Assembly (NCBI RefSeq): GCF_002250625.1
Contig: NZ_NMVQ01000043.1
Location: forward strand, 124,001-188,000
Direction of reading: 5' to 3'
From: Enemella dayhoffiae
GTDB taxonomy: Bacteria; Actinomycetota; Actinomycetes; Propionibacteriales; Propionibacteriaceae
DNA: 64,000 nucleotides
Program-made: the position numbers and the translations under genes
Shown here: positions 8,414 through 17,331 of the stretch, in pieces
How positions within the stretch are numbered: position 1 is the stretch's first letter
Layout of the letters: each line of letters starts with the position of its first letter
The notes under the pieces: generated by a model
The model's input: only the letters and a program-made list of their open reading frames with translations
Told to the model about the DNA's origin: nothing
The model's database searches: none

Positions 8414-10341
8414 GCGAGCAGATCGGCCTCTGGCGGGCCACCTACACCCCCGGGCGCTGGGTGGTGCTCGCCGGACCCACCTCGCTGGCGGTGATGCAGC
8501 CGGCGCCGGCGCGCGCCTCGGCGATGGTGAACAGCTTCTGGGACGTGGTGCTCGCCGCCGAGTCGATCGACGACCTGGTGGAGAAGTTCGCCGCCTTCCG
8601 GATCGACCAGATGCCCAGCTTCGGCGTCTTCTTCTGGGCCGAGGGTGAGCTGCGCAGCCTGGTCCGCGGCAAGATCCAGGTGGTCGACCTGGCCAGCGGT
8701 GAGGCGATCGCCAACGGTGAGGGGGTGCGCACCTGGTCCGAGACCGGCCACGGTGACGTACGCCAGGTGCGAATCGCGATGGAGGAGGTCGACCAGGAGG
8801 AACTGCTCCAACTTCCGCTGGTCGTTGGCGCGGTGACCGCGTCGGTGCTGCAGCTCGACGCCACCGACGGGGCCCAGGTGCGGAGCCCGCAGCGGGCGGT
8901 ACCGGCGCCGGGCGTGGGGTCCGCGGAGACGGCCGGGTCGGGGGCTGGCGCCGACGGGGCGAGCGGTGACGAGCGGGGCTCGGGTGGGGACGCCGCGGCC
9001 CAGAACCCGGCCGATCTGGTGGCGAGCCTGTTCGGCGGATCCGCCACCGAGGACCCTTCGCCCGATCGCACCCTCGACATGGAACCGCGCGAGGCGCAGC
9101 GTCAGCAGCAGCAGGCGGCCGAGCCCGAGCCGGCGATCAGCAAGGTGCCGGTGTTCGGTGAGCAGGGTGACGCTGCGGCTGGGACCGGGTCCGGCGCTGC
9201 CGCAGGGGCAGGTGCCGGGGCGGGGTTCGCGGCGGCCGGTGCGGCTGGTGGTGCGGCGTTGGGCGCCGGGCTCGGTGCCGCCGCGGTCGGGTCGGCCGCT
9301 GGGGCGTACCCGGGTCCGCCGCAACCGCACGCCGAGCCCGCGCCGCCGCAGGCGCCCTCGCCGTTCGGTCAGGGGTTTGGTGGGCCGTCGCCCCAGCATC
9401 AGGGGTTCGGCGGGCCCGGGCAGAACGGGCCCGGGCAGAACCAGCCCTACCCGCCGGGATTCACCCCGCAGGGGCCGCCGCCCGGTCAATCGGGTGGACA
9501 GGGCGGACAGCCCTACCCGCAGGGGTTCGTCGGCCAGCAGGCGTACGCCCCGGGTCAGCCCCGACAGTCCGGGCAGCAGGGACCGGGGCAGGGTCAGCAG
9601 GGGCATGGGCAGGGTCAGGGTCAACAGGGACCGTTCGGTCAGCCGGGTCCGTTCGGGCAGCAGGGACCGTTCGGGCAGGCGCCCTCGGGTCAGGGCCAGC
9701 AGGGACCGTTCGGGCAGGTGCCCTCGGGTCAGGGGCAGCCCGGTCCGTTCGACCAGCAGGGCCCGTCTGGCCAGCCGGGTCAACCCGGTCAACCCGGCCC
9801 GGGGCCGCACGGTCAGCAAGGACATCCGGGAGCGCAGGGTCCGCAGGGGGATCCGTTCGGCGAGCCGCCGAGCGACGGCGAATCCCTCGTCCTGGCGGTC
9901 AACTGCACCCTCGGTCACCCGAACCCGCCCGAGGCGCAGCGCTGCCGGCGCTGCGGCAACCCGGTCCAGGGGCAGCAGCACCTGGTGAACCGACCGGTGA
10001 TGGCCCTGCTCAAGCCGAGCCACGGGCAGCCGGTCGAGGTGGATCGGACCGTACTCATCGGACGCTCCCCGCACGCCAACCGGGTGGCCCGGGAACGGCT
10101 GCCGCGGCTGCTCACGGTGCCGTCGCCGAGCAATGACATCTCCCGCAACCACGTCCAGGTGAGCCCCGAGGGTTGGGACCTGCTGGTGACCGACCTGCAC
10201 TCCACCAACGGCACCGCCCTGGTCCGTCCCGGCAACCCCGAGCCCGAGCGCCTCGCCCCCGGCGAGCCCGTCCCGGTCTATCCCGGCTGCGTCCTCGACC
10301 TCGGCGACGGCATCACCATCCTGGTCGACCACGCCCCCTGA
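8410..10341 (+). CDS. zinc-ribbon and FHA domain protein with long Gly/Gln/Pro linker
   Basis: 643 residues. A folded N-terminal domain (about 1-155; WRATYTPGRWVVLAGPTSL) is of unknown function. It is followed by about 330 residues of Ala/Gly- and then Gly/Gln/Pro-rich sequence with repeated GQQGPFGQ-like units (9560-9860). A zinc ribbon follows (from Cys499; NCTLGHPNPPEAQRCRRCG). The C-terminal FHA domain (about 535-643) has the phosphothreonine-binding residues Gly551-Arg552, Ser578/His581 and Asn600-Gly601. It likely binds a phosphorylated partner and is coupled to the PP2C gene by ATGA overlap. It belongs to the same cluster as the giant Ig-like protein and DUF58/MoxR. The linker length is unusual. 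Confidence 0.88.
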   Translation: MSEQIGLWRATYTPGRWVVLAGPTSLAVMQPAPARASAMVNSFWDVVLAAESIDDLVEKFAAFRIDQMPSFGVFFWAEGELRSLVRGKIQVVDLASGEAIANGEGVRTWSETGHGDVRQVRIAMEEVDQEELLQLPLVVGAVTASVLQLDATDGAQVRSPQRAVPAPGVGSAETAGSGAGADGASGDERGSGGDAAAQNPADLVASLFGGSATEDPSPDRTLDMEPREAQRQQQQAAEPEPAISKVPVFGEQGDAAAGTGSGAAAGAGAGAGFAAAGAAGGAALGAGLGAAAVGSAAGAYPGPPQPHAEPAPPQAPSPFGQGFGGPSPQHQGFGGPGQNGPGQNQPYPPGFTPQGPPPGQSGGQGGQPYPQGFVGQQAYAPGQPRQSGQQGPGQGQQGHGQGQGQQGPFGQPGPFGQQGPFGQAPSGQGQQGPFGQVPSGQGQPGPFDQQGPSGQPGQPGQPGPGPHGQQGHPGAQGPQGDPFGEPPSDGESLVLAVNCTLGHPNPPEAQRCRRCGNPVQGQQHLVNRPVMALLKPSHGQPVEVDRTVLIGRSPHANRVARERLPRLLTVPSPSNDISRNHVQVSPEGWDLLVTDLHSTNGTALVRPGNPEPERLAPGEPVPVYPGCVLDLGDGITILVDHAP

Positions 10342-10475
10342 CCCTTGCCCCCTTGGGTACCGCCGCCGGGCGTGGAGTCCTGATCTCGTGAGGGGGAAGC
10401 CTGGGGAATGCTTCGGCTTCGCGGGTGCCCCTGACTCGACATAGCATCGCAGGGGTGGCGGCGTCGGGACTGGGG

Positions 10476-13400
10476 GTGAGCATGGGAATGCGCCAGCTGG
10501 TCCGGCGACTGCCCGCGCTGCTCACGGCCCTGCTCGGCCTGGCCCTGGTCGTCGCCGCCGTCGTGGTGCCCAGTTCGCCCGCGGCGGAGGTGGATCTGCA
10601 CGACGGATCGGTCCTGGTCACCAATTCGAACCGTTCGCTGATCGGCCGGGTGAACCATGAGATCGACCGGCTCGCCAGTTCGGTGTCCATGGTCAACCGC
10701 GACTTCGACGTGTTGCAGGACGGCCGCAACGCGCTCAGCCGCGACCGGGCCGCGAACCAGTTGCAGGCGATCGACGCGGCCCAGTCCCGATTGGGTACGC
10801 CGATGATCGTCCCCGCCAACGCGACCGTCGCGCTCGGCAACGAGACGGTGGCGATCGTCAACCCCACCAACGGCCGGATGTGGGCCCGCCCGATGTCCAG
10901 CATCTTCACCGTCGACACGATCAAGGCCCGCTCCGACCTCGACCTCGGCCCCGGCGGGACCGCCACCGTCACCACCGCCGGCCAGGCGCTCGGCCTGTCG
11001 GTAGAGCGTGGCGAGGTGGTACGCCCGGGCGGCGACCAGAAGCCCGTGAAGATCCCGATCCGGATGGCGATCACCGACGGTGTCCAGTTGAGCGCGGTCG
11101 GGGACCGGGCCGTGGTGCTCAACCAGGCCACCCGCCAGGTGTGGGTGGAGGGGTCCGATCCCGTCGAGGTGCCCGACGCGGCGACCGCGCTGCTCGCCCC
11201 ACCCGCCGCCGACAAGGAACGCGTCCAGGTCACCGAACCCGGAATCCTGCCCCGCCAGCGCACCGTCGACGCCGTGCTGGCCACCCGCACCGGACTGCTC
11301 GGGGTCGGTGAGGGGCGCCTGCTCACCCTCGCCGAAGCAGCCGGTACGCCGGTCCGCCCGCTCGTCGCGGCCGGCTGCGCGTACGGCACCTTCGTCGGCG
11401 GCCCGGCCACCGCCGCCCAACTGTGCACCGGTTCGGGGCCCACCCTGAGCCAGGTCCCCGAATACACCCCCGGCGGCAACCTCGTGCTCCGCCGCAACCG
11501 CGACGTGGCCGTGCTCAACGACACCCAGACCGGCAACGTGTGGCTGCTGGACAAGAACCTCAAACTGGTCCGCGACTGGGACCCGGTGGTCCCGCCCAAA
11601 CCGACCGAGGGCGGCAAGGAGAACAACCAGGACCAGACCCAGCAGGTACCACCGCAACGCAGCGAGGCGAACCGCCCACCCCGCGCTCGCGACGACACCC
11701 TCTCGGCCCGCGCCGGACGGGCCACCGTGCTCCCGCTGCTCGACAACGACTCCGACCCCGACGGCGATATCCTCACCGTCGACCGGGTCCCCGAGGCGGG
11801 TGCCGGACAACTCGCCCTGGTCCGCGGCGGCACCACCCTGCAGCTCACCCTGCCCGCCGACGCCCCCCGCGTGCTCAGCTTCGACTACACCGTCTCCGAC
11901 GGACGCGGCGGCAAGGCGACTGCCCGGGTCAACCTCAACGTGCTGCCCGCCGACCAGTCCGCCGCCAACCAACCGCCCACCCTGCGCCCGGGCCACGACA
12001 AACCGATCGACGTCCCGCTCGGCGGGCGGGAAACCCGCCGGGTCCTGCTCGACTGGGTCGACCCCGACGGCGACGACCTGCTGCTGGTGAAGGCGAAGGC
12101 GCCCGGCGACGACGAGGTCACCTTCTCCCCCGACGGCACCCTCACCTTCACCGACGTCGGCACGAAACCCGGCCGCAAGGAGATCGAACTCGAGATCTCC
12201 GACGGCCAGGCGACCAGCCGGGGCGTACTCGTCCTCAACGCCCGCCGGCCCGCCGACGTCGCCCCGGTCGCCAACGGCGACTATGTGGCCGCCTCGGCCG
12301 GCAACGAGGTCGTCGTCCGCCCGATGCTCAACGACACCGGCGCCAACCTCACCCTGTCGGCGGTCGACCAGGTCCGCGGGGCCACCGTCACCCCCGACTT
12401 CCCGGCCGGACAGTTCACCTTCCGCGCCGACAACCCTGGCACCTACTACGTCGGCTACACCATCTCCAACGGACCCCGGGCGACCGGGCTGGTCCGGATC
12501 GACGTGTCCAGTCGCTCGGTGAGCAACCGGCCCCCGGTGGCCGCCCGCGACGTCGCCCTGCTGCCCGCCGGCGGCAGCGTCGAGGTCGACCCGCTCGCCA
12601 ACGACGAGGACCCCGACGGCGACGTGCTCGTCCTGCAGAGCGTCGGCGAGCACCCCGACCTCAAGGTGCAACTGCGGCAACGCCGCGGCCTGACCATCAC
12701 CGCGGTGAACACCCCCACCCGCCCGGTCACCCTGCCCTACACGGTCTCCGACGGGCACTCCCAGGTCACCGGCACCCTCGTGGTCGTGCCCGCCCCCGCG
12801 GTCACCGACACCCGCCCGATCGCCGCCGGTGACGAGGCCACCGTCCGCGCCGGCGACCAGGTCAGCGTCCCCGTGCTCGCCAACGACACCTCCCCGATCG
12901 GCGCCAAACTCACCCTGGACAAGGAACTCGCCGAACAGCCCACCCCCGCGGTCGCCTGGACCGACGGCGAGAACGTCCGCTTCATCGCCCCCACCGTCCC
13001 CGGCGAATACCGCGCCGTCTACCGGATCCGCGACGAGCAGGGCCAGGAAGCCTCCGCCCAGGTGCGCTTCCTGGTGGTCGCCGCCGACGTGGAGAACACC
13101 CCACCCGAGCCGCGCCCGGTCGAGGGCCGAGTGCTGGCCGGGGCCAAGGGCCGGATCCTGGTCCCGCTGCAGGGGATCGACCCGCAGGGCGATGCGGTAC
13201 GCCTGATCGGCATCGACACCGCTCCGAAGCTGGGCCGCGTGGTCACCGTCGGCGAGCGCTGGCTGGAATATGAGGCGTACCCGACGGCCGCCGGCACCGA
13301 CACCTTCCGTTACGCCATCACCGACGCCCTCGGTGCCCGCGCCACCGGCGAGGTGCGGGTCGGCGTCGTCCCGCGCGGTGCCGCCAACACCGCCCCGACC

Positions 13401-16268
13401 ACCCTGGAGGACAAGGTTGTCGCCAAACCCGGCCGCCGGGTCAAGGTGCCGGTGCTGACCAACGACACCGACCCTGACGGCGACCGGTTCGGGTTCGCCG
13501 AGAAGGCCCTCGACTTTCCCCGCGAGCACGACGCCGCGCTCGCCGGCGACCTGATCGAGCTCACCATCCCGGCCGCCCCCGGCACCAGTCAGGGCCAGTA
13601 CCAGGTCGTCGACACCCGCGGCGCCGACGCCACCGGCACCGTCGTGGTCACCGCTGACCCGAACGCCCCGCCCGCCCCGCCGATCGCCCGCGACGACATC
13701 GTCTCGGCCGCCGCGGTGGCCCGGGAGAACGAGATCGCCGTCCCCGTGCTGGCCAACGACATCGACCCCGACGGCGACCTCAAGCTGGCCACGGTCACCC
13801 TGCCCGACGCCGCCGCCATCCCCGAGTCGATCCGCCCCCGCGTCGTCGGCGACCGGGTCCAGGTCAAGGTTGGACCCAAGCTGCAGCAGGTGCGCTATGC
13901 GGTGACCGACTCCGACGGGCAGACCGCCCACGGGGTGATCACCGTCCCCGGACGCGCCGACTCGGTGCCGGCGCGCGCCCCCGGCGTACCCGATCCCGTC
14001 GTGATCGCCGGCGAATCGATCGACCTGCCGCTGTCGCGGTTCGTGATCGGTACCGGCGCCAAGGAGGTCACGCTGACCACCGAGGACCGGATCTGGGCCG
14101 CGCACGGCGAGGTCCAGCCGCTGGACCTGCGCAAGCTGCGGTTCACCGCACCGGGCCTGTACGCCGGGCCGACCGCGGTCACCTTCGAGGTCACCGACGG
14201 ACGCAACTCCTCCGACCCGGAGGGCCGCCGCGCGGTGATCACCGTCCCGATCACGGTGCTGCCGAAGGCCCCCGACAAACCCAGGGACGACCCCGGTAAA
14301 CCGCTCAACCAGCCGCCGCGCGCCCAGCCGGTCACCCTCACCGTCGGCGCCGGCGAGGAACCGCGCACGATCGACCTGCGCCGCTCGGTGACCGACCCCG
14401 AGGGCGAGGAGGTGATCATTGCCAAGCCGACCGGTGAGGTGCCGACCGGGATCACCATGACCACCGAGGCCACCCGGGTCACCGCCCGGGCCGAGCTGAC
14501 CACCCGCCCCGGTACCTCCGCCAAGTTGAAGGCCGAGGCCAAGGACTCCCACGGCGGCACCACGATGATCGACCTGACCATCGTCGTCGCCTCCTCGGCC
14601 CGCCCGCGCGCCAAGGCGCTGGACGACAACGTGCCCAACGCCAACCAGGGCAGGGCGGTCACCGTGCCGGTGCTGGCCAACGACGCCAACCCGTTCCCCG
14701 AACGCGGCCCGCTCAACCTGCTGCAGGCCGTCGTCGAGTCCGGCTCGGGCCAGGCCCAGGTCGCCGACGGCAAGGTGGTCGTCACCCCGGGCGCGGAGTT
14801 CGTCGGCACCATGGTCGTCCGCTATCAGGTCGAGGACGCGACCAAGGATCCGAGCCGGTACGCCGAGGGCCGGGTCCGGCTGACCGTGCGCGGCAAACCC
14901 AGCCGTCCCGGCGTACCCCGCGCCACCGAGGTCGGTGACCAGCGCGCCGTGCTCACCTGGAGCGCGCCCGCCGACAACGGCGCCAGGATCACCGGCTATC
15001 GGCTCACCGCCAGCTCCCCCGAGGGCGGCCAGAGCGTCGACTGCCGGGCCACCACCTGCACCGTGCCCGGGCTGATGAACAACGTCGTGCACACCTTCAC
15101 CGTCGTCGCGATCAACGAGGTGGGCCAGTCGCCCGCCTCGGCCGCCTCCGCCGGCGTACGCCCGGACGTGCACCCCGATCCGCCCGGCCGGCCGAGCACC
15201 CACTTCGGCGACAGGTCGGCCACCGTGAGCTGGCCCGCCGCCCAGACCCGGGGGTCGGCGGTCAACCGCTACGTCGTCCAGATCACCGGCCCGAGCGGCA
15301 GCCAGACCCGCCAGGTCAACGGCAGCACCACCGAGCTGGTCTGGGACGGGCTGACCAACGGCGCCTCCTACCGCTTCCGGGTGCAGGCGTACAACCAGGC
15401 ACCCACCCCTTCGGACTTCTCGGCCTGGTCCGACCCGGTCGAACCGGCCGGTCGGCCCAGCGCGCCGCGTCAGGTCACCGCCAGCGACTCCGGCGGGGTG
15501 CTCGGCCAGCAGGTCACCGTCAGCTGGCAGCCGCCCGCCTCCGCCAACGGTGCCGAGATCGACAACTATGTGGTGCTCGCCAACGGACGCAAGATCGCCG
15601 ACGCCGGCCGGAACACGCGGATGCAGTTCACCCTGGAGAACGGCATGCCCTACAGCTTCAGCGTGATCGCGCACAACAAGGCCGGCGACGGGCCGGCCAG
15701 CGGGGCCACCGAACCGCTGACCCCCTATGGCGCCCCCGGCACGGCGGCCGCGCCGCGGCTGCACGAGGGCGACAAGCTGATCCGCGCCGACGCGTTCCAG
15801 GCCCCCACCAACGGGGCCTCGATCACCCGCTGGCGGGTACGCCTGAACAACGGCCAGATCCTTGAGGTGAGCGCCGCCGACGCCGCCAAGGGGTGGCAGC
15901 TGGCGGCGACCAACGGGCAGACCTACAGCATCTCGGTGATCGCGTGTTCGGGCACCAAATGCGCCCAGAGCTGGAGCCCCGCCTCCAACCAGGCCACCCC
16001 CCGCGGCGTACCGGGCGCAGTCCCGGTGGACGCCAAGAGCAATGTCGGGTTCGTGTCGGTCGCCTGGGACTCCACCATCGGCAACGACAACGGCTCGCCG
16101 ATCACGAAGACCGAGATCCGGATCGACGGCGGTCAGTGGGAGAAGGTCGACCCCAAGGGCCGCCGCGACCTCCCCTCGACCCCGGGCCAGGAGCACCGGA
16201 TCGACGCCCGGGCCACCAACGAGGCGGGCACCGGGCCGGAGGGAACGGCCGCCGCCAAGGCGCGGTGA
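10476..16268 (+). CDS. giant Ig-like / fibronectin type III surface protein
   Basis: 1930 residues. A basic N-terminus and one hydrophobic segment (RRLPALLTALLGLALVVAAV) anchor it. About 370 residues follow that resemble a beta-propeller-type sensor region, then a hinge rich in Gln/Asn/Pro. Next comes a row of about nine cadherin-like/Ig-like units marked by NDSDPDGD, NDEDPDGD, NDTDPDGD and NDIDPDGD, which look calcium-binding. About five fibronectin type III units end the protein, beginning near PSRPGVPRATEVGDQRAVLT. GTG 10476 gives a short tail before the anchor; ATG 10482, GTG 10455 and ATG 10425 are alternatives. Bifidobacterial PFNA clusters hold a related fibronectin-III protein beside MoxR, DUF58 and transglutaminase genes. 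The likely job is envelope adhesion or sensing. Confidence 0.85.
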   Translation: MSMGMRQLVRRLPALLTALLGLALVVAAVVVPSSPAAEVDLHDGSVLVTNSNRSLIGRVNHEIDRLASSVSMVNRDFDVLQDGRNALSRDRAANQLQAIDAAQSRLGTPMIVPANATVALGNETVAIVNPTNGRMWARPMSSIFTVDTIKARSDLDLGPGGTATVTTAGQALGLSVERGEVVRPGGDQKPVKIPIRMAITDGVQLSAVGDRAVVLNQATRQVWVEGSDPVEVPDAATALLAPPAADKERVQVTEPGILPRQRTVDAVLATRTGLLGVGEGRLLTLAEAAGTPVRPLVAAGCAYGTFVGGPATAAQLCTGSGPTLSQVPEYTPGGNLVLRRNRDVAVLNDTQTGNVWLLDKNLKLVRDWDPVVPPKPTEGGKENNQDQTQQVPPQRSEANRPPRARDDTLSARAGRATVLPLLDNDSDPDGDILTVDRVPEAGAGQLALVRGGTTLQLTLPADAPRVLSFDYTVSDGRGGKATARVNLNVLPADQSAANQPPTLRPGHDKPIDVPLGGRETRRVLLDWVDPDGDDLLLVKAKAPGDDEVTFSPDGTLTFTDVGTKPGRKEIELEISDGQATSRGVLVLNARRPADVAPVANGDYVAASAGNEVVVRPMLNDTGANLTLSAVDQVRGATVTPDFPAGQFTFRADNPGTYYVGYTISNGPRATGLVRIDVSSRSVSNRPPVAARDVALLPAGGSVEVDPLANDEDPDGDVLVLQSVGEHPDLKVQLRQRRGLTITAVNTPTRPVTLPYTVSDGHSQVTGTLVVVPAPAVTDTRPIAAGDEATVRAGDQVSVPVLANDTSPIGAKLTLDKELAEQPTPAVAWTDGENVRFIAPTVPGEYRAVYRIRDEQGQEASAQVRFLVVAADVENTPPEPRPVEGRVLAGAKGRILVPLQGIDPQGDAVRLIGIDTAPKLGRVVTVGERWLEYEAYPTAAGTDTFRYAITDALGARATGEVRVGVVPRGAANTAPTTLEDKVVAKPGRRVKVPVLTNDTDPDGDRFGFAEKALDFPREHDAALAGDLIELTIPAAPGTSQGQYQVVDTRGADATGTVVVTADPNAPPAPPIARDDIVSAAAVARENEIAVPVLANDIDPDGDLKLATVTLPDAAAIPESIRPRVVGDRVQVKVGPKLQQVRYAVTDSDGQTAHGVITVPGRADSVPARAPGVPDPVVIAGESIDLPLSRFVIGTGAKEVTLTTEDRIWAAHGEVQPLDLRKLRFTAPGLYAGPTAVTFEVTDGRNSSDPEGRRAVITVPITVLPKAPDKPRDDPGKPLNQPPRAQPVTLTVGAGEEPRTIDLRRSVTDPEGEEVIIAKPTGEVPTGITMTTEATRVTARAELTTRPGTSAKLKAEAKDSHGGTTMIDLTIVVASSARPRAKALDDNVPNANQGRAVTVPVLANDANPFPERGPLNLLQAVVESGSGQAQVADGKVVVTPGAEFVGTMVVRYQVEDATKDPSRYAEGRVRLTVRGKPSRPGVPRATEVGDQRAVLTWSAPADNGARITGYRLTASSPEGGQSVDCRATTCTVPGLMNNVVHTFTVVAINEVGQSPASAASAGVRPDVHPDPPGRPSTHFGDRSATVSWPAAQTRGSAVNRYVVQITGPSGSQTRQVNGSTTELVWDGLTNGASYRFRVQAYNQAPTPSDFSAWSDPVEPAGRPSAPRQVTASDSGGVLGQQVTVSWQPPASANGAEIDNYVVLANGRKIADAGRNTRMQFTLENGMPYSFSVIAHNKAGDGPASGATEPLTPYGAPGTAAAPRLHEGDKLIRADAFQAPTNGASITRWRVRLNNGQILEVSAADAAKGWQLAATNGQTYSISVIACSGTKCAQSWSPASNQATPRGVPGAVPVDAKSNVGFVSVAWDSTIGNDNGSPITKTEIRIDGGQWEKVDPKGRRDLPSTPGQEHRIDARATNEAGTGPEGTAAAKAR

Positions 16269-16306
16269 CCGGGGCGTACACCAGAATGGGCCGCGATCCG
16301 CACCCC

Positions 16307-16336
16307 AACCCGAACCCGAACCCGAGCCCGAACCCG
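16307..16336 (+). repeat. hexamer tandem repeat, 5 units
   Basis: Five consecutive 6-base units of AACCCG (fourth unit AGCCCG) between the giant surface protein and the MoxR gene, directly before the moxR ribosome binding site (aggagg at 16338-16343). The count could vary by slippage. Confidence 0.85.
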
Positions 16337-16350
16337 CAGGAGGACACCAG

Positions 16351-17331
16351 GTGAGCATGGAGACGATGGGCGTCGAGCAGGCGCGCTGGTTCGCCGAAAC
16401 CTTCGCCTCCCTGGTCACCAACGTCGAGCGGGTGGTGATCGGCAAGACCGACACGGTACGCCTGACCGTCACCTGCCTGCTCGCCCAGGGCCACCTGCTG
16501 CTGGAGGACGCCCCCGGCACCGGCAAGACCACCCTGGCCCGGGCGCTGGCGCAGATCGTGCAGGGCAGCCACAACCGGATCCAGTTCACCCCAGACCTGC
16601 TGCCCTCCGACGTCACCGGCGTGACCATCTATGACCAGAAGACCCAGCAGTTCGAGTTCCACCGCGGACCGGTGTTCACCTCGATCCTGATCGCCGACGA
16701 GATCAACCGGGCCTCGCCGAAGACCCAGTCGGCGCTGCTCGAGGTGATGGAGGAGGCGCGGGTCACCGTCGACGGGGTGACCCACCCGGTGGCCGACCCG
16801 TTCATGGTGATCGCCACCCAGAACCCGATCGAGCAGGCCGGCACCTATCGACTGCCCGAGGCCCAGCTCGACCGGTTCCTGATGAAGACCAGCCTCGGCC
16901 CTCCGGATCTGCAGAACACCGTGCAGATCCTCGCCTCCGGTGGGACCCGGCCGCGTTCGGTGCCGCTGAAGCCGGTGATCGCCTCCAGCGTGGTGGTGGA
17001 GATGCAGGCGCTCGGCGAGCAGGTCTACGTGGATCGCTCGGTGCTCGAATATGTGGCGCGGCTGCTCGAGGGCTCCCGTCAGTTGCCCGAGGTACGCCTC
17101 GGCGTCTCGGTGCGCGGCGGGTTGGCGCTGGTCCGGGCCGCGCGGGTCCGGGCGGCCTCGCAGGGCCGGCACTTCGTGGTCCCCGACGACGTGAAGGCGC
17201 TGGCGGTCGCCTGTCTGGCGCACCGGGTGATCCTCGACCCGGAGGCCGAGTTCAACGGTGCCACCGGCGAGTCGGTGCTGCAGCAGGTGCTCGCCCAGGT
17301 CGCCCCGCCGGTGGAGCGCAAGCAGGCGTGA
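16351..17331 (+). CDS. MoxR family AAA+ ATPase
   Basis: 326 residues. Walker A is EDAPGTGKTT with Lys59, and Walker B is LIADEINRA with Asp116-Glu117; the MoxR-specific FHRGPVFTSILIADE and ATQNPIEQAGTYRLPEAQLD are intact, followed by the lid domain. MoxR proteins act as chaperone-like ATPases for proteins with von Willebrand A or DUF58 domains, here probably the next gene. GTG 16351 is preceded by aggagg with 7 bases spacing; ATG 16357 is a second option. The stop overlaps the DUF58 start (GTGA), and the gene is part of the envelope cluster. Confidence 0.95.
   Translation: MSMETMGVEQARWFAETFASLVTNVERVVIGKTDTVRLTVTCLLAQGHLLLEDAPGTGKTTLARALAQIVQGSHNRIQFTPDLLPSDVTGVTIYDQKTQQFEFHRGPVFTSILIADEINRASPKTQSALLEVMEEARVTVDGVTHPVADPFMVIATQNPIEQAGTYRLPEAQLDRFLMKTSLGPPDLQNTVQILASGGTRPRSVPLKPVIASSVVVEMQALGEQVYVDRSVLEYVARLLEGSRQLPEVRLGVSVRGGLALVRAARVRAASQGRHFVVPDDVKALAVACLAHRVILDPEAEFNGATGESVLQQVLAQVAPPVERKQA

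Noticed and set aside
10396-10420. 6-bp hairpin upstream of the giant surface gene
   Set aside because: Short stem with a 13-base loop in GC-rich DNA; expected by chance, and no T-tract.
16307-16336. Hexamer repeat as telomere-like or integration site
   Set aside because: Just five units in an intergenic gap with no other sign of a replicon end; a simple slippage repeat explains it.
10278-16628. 2116-codon open frame opposite the giant surface protein
   Set aside because: Same antisense effect. The plus-strand frame shows repeated Ig/FN3 motifs; the minus-strand product is Gly/Arg/Val-rich without motifs.
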